Origin: Promethearchaeota archaeon
GTDB taxonomy: Archaea > Asgardarchaeota > Lokiarchaeia > Sigynarchaeales > SOKP01
Reading direction: 5' to 3'
Assembly: GCA_019894735.1 (NCBI GenBank)
Contig: JAGXOB010000053.1
Coordinates: 1-14,355, forward strand
Length of the DNA: 14,355 bases
The notes beneath the pieces were generated by a model that made no database searches, was not told the DNA's origin, and worked only from the letters and a program-made list of their open reading frames with translations. How positions within the stretch are numbered: position 1 is the stretch's first letter; the number at the start of each line of letters is the position of its first letter. The position numbers and the translations under genes are program-made. Shown in pieces: positions 13,643 through 14,355 of the stretch.

Positions 13643-14299
13643 ATGCCAAATCACGACAATAGTCCCATTTTTCCCGATTCATATGTCGGTGATAATTCTT
13701 CCGAATATGATAATTCGATTTGGATGGAAAGAAATCAAAAAAAATCAACATTAGTTTGCTTACAATATTTGTACGATGAAAAATTGAATGCACTTGGAAA
13801 AGTTGATTGTTTAAACGAAAAGAACTACTTAATTGCTGATTTAGGTTGTGGGACAGGGTTTTCTTCTGAAATCCTAGTAGAAAATGGGTATCGCGTTATA
13901 GGTATAGATATTTTAAAGGATATGATCTCGAAAGCTAAAATTAAAAAAAGTTTTTTAAAACGAGGTAGGGAGCTCGAGCTAATCTTAGCTGACATTAACC
14001 ATTTGCCTATAAGACTCGCTTCGATTGATCATATGATTTCCATTTCAGCTTATAATTTTATAACCCAAGGAAAAAAGTTATCCGGTAATATATCTAAAAC
14101 GACTAATAATACAGCAAAATATCTGAAAAAAATTTTAAAAACAAACGGGAGAATTGTGATCGAATTTTACCCAAAAGACGAAAAAGAACTTAACTATTTT
14201 ATTTCTTCTTTCAAAGATAATGGTTTTGATGGATTTATGGTTAAAAAGGACCCTAATCAAAAAACGGGTCAAACTTTTTTACTTTTAAAAAAAAGGTGA
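13643..14299 (+). CDS. BUD23-like class I SAM-dependent methyltransferase
   Basis: A 218-aa methyltransferase. The N-terminal segment EYDNSIWMERNQKKSTLVCLQYL (split here as residues 21-30 and 31-43) precedes motif I ADLGCGTGFSSE (65-76), the acidic Asp89 in VIGIDI that should hold the ribose of SAM, ADINHLPI (116-123) and SISAYNFIT (133-141). The end, RIVIEFYPKDEKEL followed by TFLLLKKR, matches BUD23, the enzyme that makes N7-methylguanosine in eukaryotic small-subunit rRNA with partner TRM112. The combination ISISA, FYP and the terminal FLLL is the main reason for the BUD23 call; a generic methyltransferase is the alternative. The archaeal rRNA target is inferred. Its TGA overlaps the next start as GTGA, implying translational coupling. 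Confidence 0.75.
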   Translation: MPNHDNSPIFPDSYVGDNSSEYDNSIWMERNQKKSTLVCLQYLYDEKLNALGKVDCLNEKNYLIADLGCGTGFSSEILVENGYRVIGIDILKDMISKAKIKKSFLKRGRELELILADINHLPIRLASIDHMISISAYNFITQGKKLSGNISKTTNNTAKYLKKILKTNGRIVIEFYPKDEKELNYFISSFKDNGFDGFMVKKDPNQKTGQTFLLLKKR

Positions 14300-14355
14300 A
14301 AATTATCGGAGTATGTAATTTTTGTGGAAAAACAGATAAATATATTTCTGAAGTG
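14296..14355 (+). CDS. Partial gene with N-terminal CxxC zinc-binding motif, runs off the window
   Basis: GTG at 14296 overlaps the TGA of the BUD23-like gene (GTGA). The frame stays open for the 20 codons to the edge, beginning MKIIGVCNFCGKTD. The CNFCG pair suggests a zinc ribbon or a cysteine cluster. NMD3-like ribosome-export proteins and radical-SAM proteins with an N-terminal CxxC domain both begin in comparable ways, and too little is visible to decide. Linkage to a probable rRNA methyltransferase makes a ribosome or translation role possible but unproven. Confidence 0.5.
   Translation, partial: MKIIGVCNFCGKTDKYISEV

Noticed and set aside
1..14355. CRISPR arrays, insertion sequences, tRNA or rRNA genes
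   Set aside because: No regularly spaced repeats, transposase, terminal inverted repeats, cloverleaf or rRNA sequence was recognised on either strand by eye.

Overview
The window is a compact, low-GC stretch with short intergenic gaps, almost no Shine-Dalgarno sites, TATA-like boxes about 25-35 nt upstream of several starts, and T-tracts after stop codons. That is an archaeal layout. A longin/roadblock-like protein, a BUD23-like rRNA methyltransferase and small zinc-finger and coiled-coil proteins together suggest an Asgard archaeon of the Lokiarchaeota type. This is inferred from gene content; no rRNA or other marker is present.

Layout. Positions 1-2587 hold two tandem paralogous glutamate dehydrogenases, the first cut by the window edge by about four codons. 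A convergent ArsB/NhaD-like ion permease follows (2616-3911). Positions 4043-6456 carry small, mostly Asgard-flavoured genes: a longin-like domain protein, a SRPBCC-like protein, a cysteine-rich RING-like zinc protein, a two-helix membrane peptide and a coiled-coil protein. A perfect 11-bp inverted repeat lies in the divergent gap at 5905-5930.

Positions 6457-7235 appear empty at first but hold the most unusual content. Two consecutive paralogous mini-genes (6632-6793 and 7109-terminated 6977-7111) each have one in-frame TGA, in the shared context Cys-x2-Thr-x-TGA-x-Met. Each is followed 6-9 nt after its stop by the same three-way-junction RNA (6803-6864 and 7118-7183), supported by compensatory base changes in all three stems, and then by a T-tract. 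I read these as candidate tiny selenoproteins with a non-canonical SECIS-like or other recoding element.

Positions 7236-9390 hold a nucleotide-sugar dehydrogenase and a rhomboid protease on the minus strand. Divergent from these is a GH172/DUF2961 glycoside hydrolase with a C-terminal membrane segment (9549-10733), then a DMT/NIPA-like transporter and a flavin reductase-family protein. Two paralogous stand-alone response-regulator receiver proteins lie on the minus strand (12534-13510). The window ends with a BUD23-like methyltransferase whose stop overlaps, through GTGA, the start of a CxxC-containing gene that runs off the edge.

Apart from the mini-gene pair, the genes look like a set of independent, mostly single-gene transcription units rather than one pathway. 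The only convincing translational coupling is at the right-hand end.
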